Source: Chloroflexota bacterium
GTDB taxonomy: Bacteria > Chloroflexota > Anaerolineae > DTPP01
Direction: 5' to 3'
Assembly (NCBI GenBank): GCA_012514615.1
Contig: JAAYZY010000142.1
Span: 1 to 5,190, forward strand
DNA: 5,190 nucleotides
The notes under the pieces are model-generated. The model was not told where the DNA came from, made no database searches, and saw nothing but the letters and a program-made list of their open reading frames with translations. Shown here one piece after another: positions 4,396 to 5,190 of this stretch (the stretch's first letter is position 1; every line of letters begins with the position of its first letter). Position numbers and translations under genes: made by a program.

Positions 4396-5190
4396 CTAGA
4401 GGAGCTCCCGGGCGGCAGCCACCACAGCCTCCACCGGGATTGCTTCCATGCAGCGATGCGCCGGCAGCTCGTCCGGCGCGTAGTCCAGCCGGTGGCAGGG
4501 GACGCAGGGCAGCGGGCTCCTCACCACGCGCCAGGCGGCTGGGTCGCCCCAGGGGCCGAAGGCGTCGGCGTCCACCGGCCCGTAGAGCTGCACCGTGGGT
4601 GCGCCCACGGCTTGGGCCAGCTTCAGCGGGCCCGAATCGGAGCCCAGCGCCAGGCGGGCCTGGGCGAAGATGGCCGCCAGCTCGTCCAGGGAGGTCTGGC
4701 CAGCCAGCACCAGGGGTTCGCTGCGCATGTGGGCAGCTACCTGCCAGGCCAGGGCCAGCTCGTCGGGCCCGCCGGTGAGCACCACGCGGCCCACCTCACC
4801 GCTCAGGGCGTCGGCTGCCTGCGCCCATCGGTCTGCTGGCCAGAGCTTCACCGCCGCCCCGGCCCCCGGGTGCAGGCAGAGGTAGGGCGCTGGCCCCAGG
4901 CGCCCAGCCACGGCCTGCGCCGCGGCCGCCGGGAAAGCAAACTCCATAGGCGCGGCCCCGGGCGAGAGCTCCGCCGCCTGACGCCCCAGGAGCGCCTGCA
5001 GCAGGCCCAGGTTCTGCAGGGCCTCGTGCCGCCCGGGCTGGTACGGCACGGCTTGCGTCAGAAACGGCCGGGTGGTCGGCAGGTCGTAGCCCACCACCCG
5101 GGGGATGCCGGCTAGCCGAGCCAACCAGGCCCCCCACCAGTGGTCGAAACGCAGGATCACCGCGGCATCGAAGGCCAGGCGGCGCAGCGC
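4396..5190 (-). CDS. Glycosyltransferase family 9 (heptosyltransferase-like), 5' end outside window
   Basis: The minus-strand frame is open to the right edge. The bases beyond the GTG at 5158-5160 translate as A-L-R-R-L-A-F-D-A-A-V-I-L-R, the family's usual L-R-x-x-x-F-D pattern, so that GTG is internal; 264 codons and a TAG stop are visible. GT9 features in order are an acceptor-side helix with W-x-A-x-L-A-R-L-A-G-I-P-R-V-V-G-Y-D, Y-L-C-L-H-P-G-A-G-A-A-V-K-L-W-P (start of the C-terminal Rossmann domain), V-V-L-T-G-G-P-D-E, L-A-G-Q-T-S-L-D-E-L-A-A-I, then L-G-S-D-S-G-P-L-K-L-A-Q-A-V-G-A-P-T-V-Q-L-Y-G-P (D-S-G-P-L-K at 4621-4638). A cysteine set follows: C-V-P-C (4495-4506) and H-R-C-M. GT9 enzymes are GT-B fold, typically transferring heptose or another sugar from a nucleotide donor to a lipid-linked or envelope glycan. 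The donor and acceptor cannot be read here. K replaces the H often found after D-S-G-P-x. Confidence 0.92.
   Translation of the reverse strand, partial: ALRRLAFDAAVILRFDHWWGAWLARLAGIPRVVGYDLPTTRPFLTQAVPYQPGRHEALQNLGLLQALLGRQAAELSPGAAPMEFAFPAAAAQAVAGRLGPAPYLCLHPGAGAAVKLWPADRWAQAADALSGEVGRVVLTGGPDELALAWQVAAHMRSEPLVLAGQTSLDELAAIFAQARLALGSDSGPLKLAQAVGAPTVQLYGPVDADAFGPWGDPAAWRVVRSPLPCVPCHRLDYAPDELPAHRCMEAIPVEAVVAAARELL

Overview
The window is GC-rich, densely packed bacterial DNA with strong GGAGG-type ribosome sites. The gene mix is a cobalamin-type radical SAM protein, a DUF58 protein without an adjacent MoxR ATPase in view, YcxB-like, DUF1232 and SIMPL-domain proteins, and a GT9 glycosyltransferase of the D-S-G-P-L-K type. 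Together with the high GC this best fits a Chloroflexota (Anaerolineae-like) genome. That assignment is inferred from protein style only; there is no rRNA or other marker in the window.

Left part, plus strand (1-2704): three genes read as one probable operon. The first is the C-terminal part of a B12-binding/radical SAM protein, cut by the left edge. It overlaps the start of a DUF58 membrane-anchored vWA-like protein by four bases (GTGA). After a 33-base gap comes a small two-helix membrane protein with a YcxB-like C-terminal domain. Positions 2705-3007 carry no convincing gene. They hold two diverged copies of a palindrome-containing repeat, a perfect 14-bp palindrome and a short hairpin.

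Middle (3008-3394): a DUF1232 (YkvA-like) small membrane protein on the plus strand, preceded by a strong Shine-Dalgarno. A strong hairpin at 3416-3447 separates it from the convergent genes to the right and is best oriented to terminate the minus-strand SIMPL gene.

Right part, minus strand (3471-5190): a secreted SIMPL/DUF541 protein and, upstream of it, a GT9-family glycosyltransferase cut by the right edge. The 151-base gap between them holds a GC-rich hairpin, so they may or may not be co-transcribed. Most of these genes look like envelope or membrane functions, but nothing shows that they form one pathway. I found no mobile element, CRISPR array, tRNA or rRNA, and no convincing new multi-gene system; the least explained part is the repeat-bearing gap at 2758-2904.
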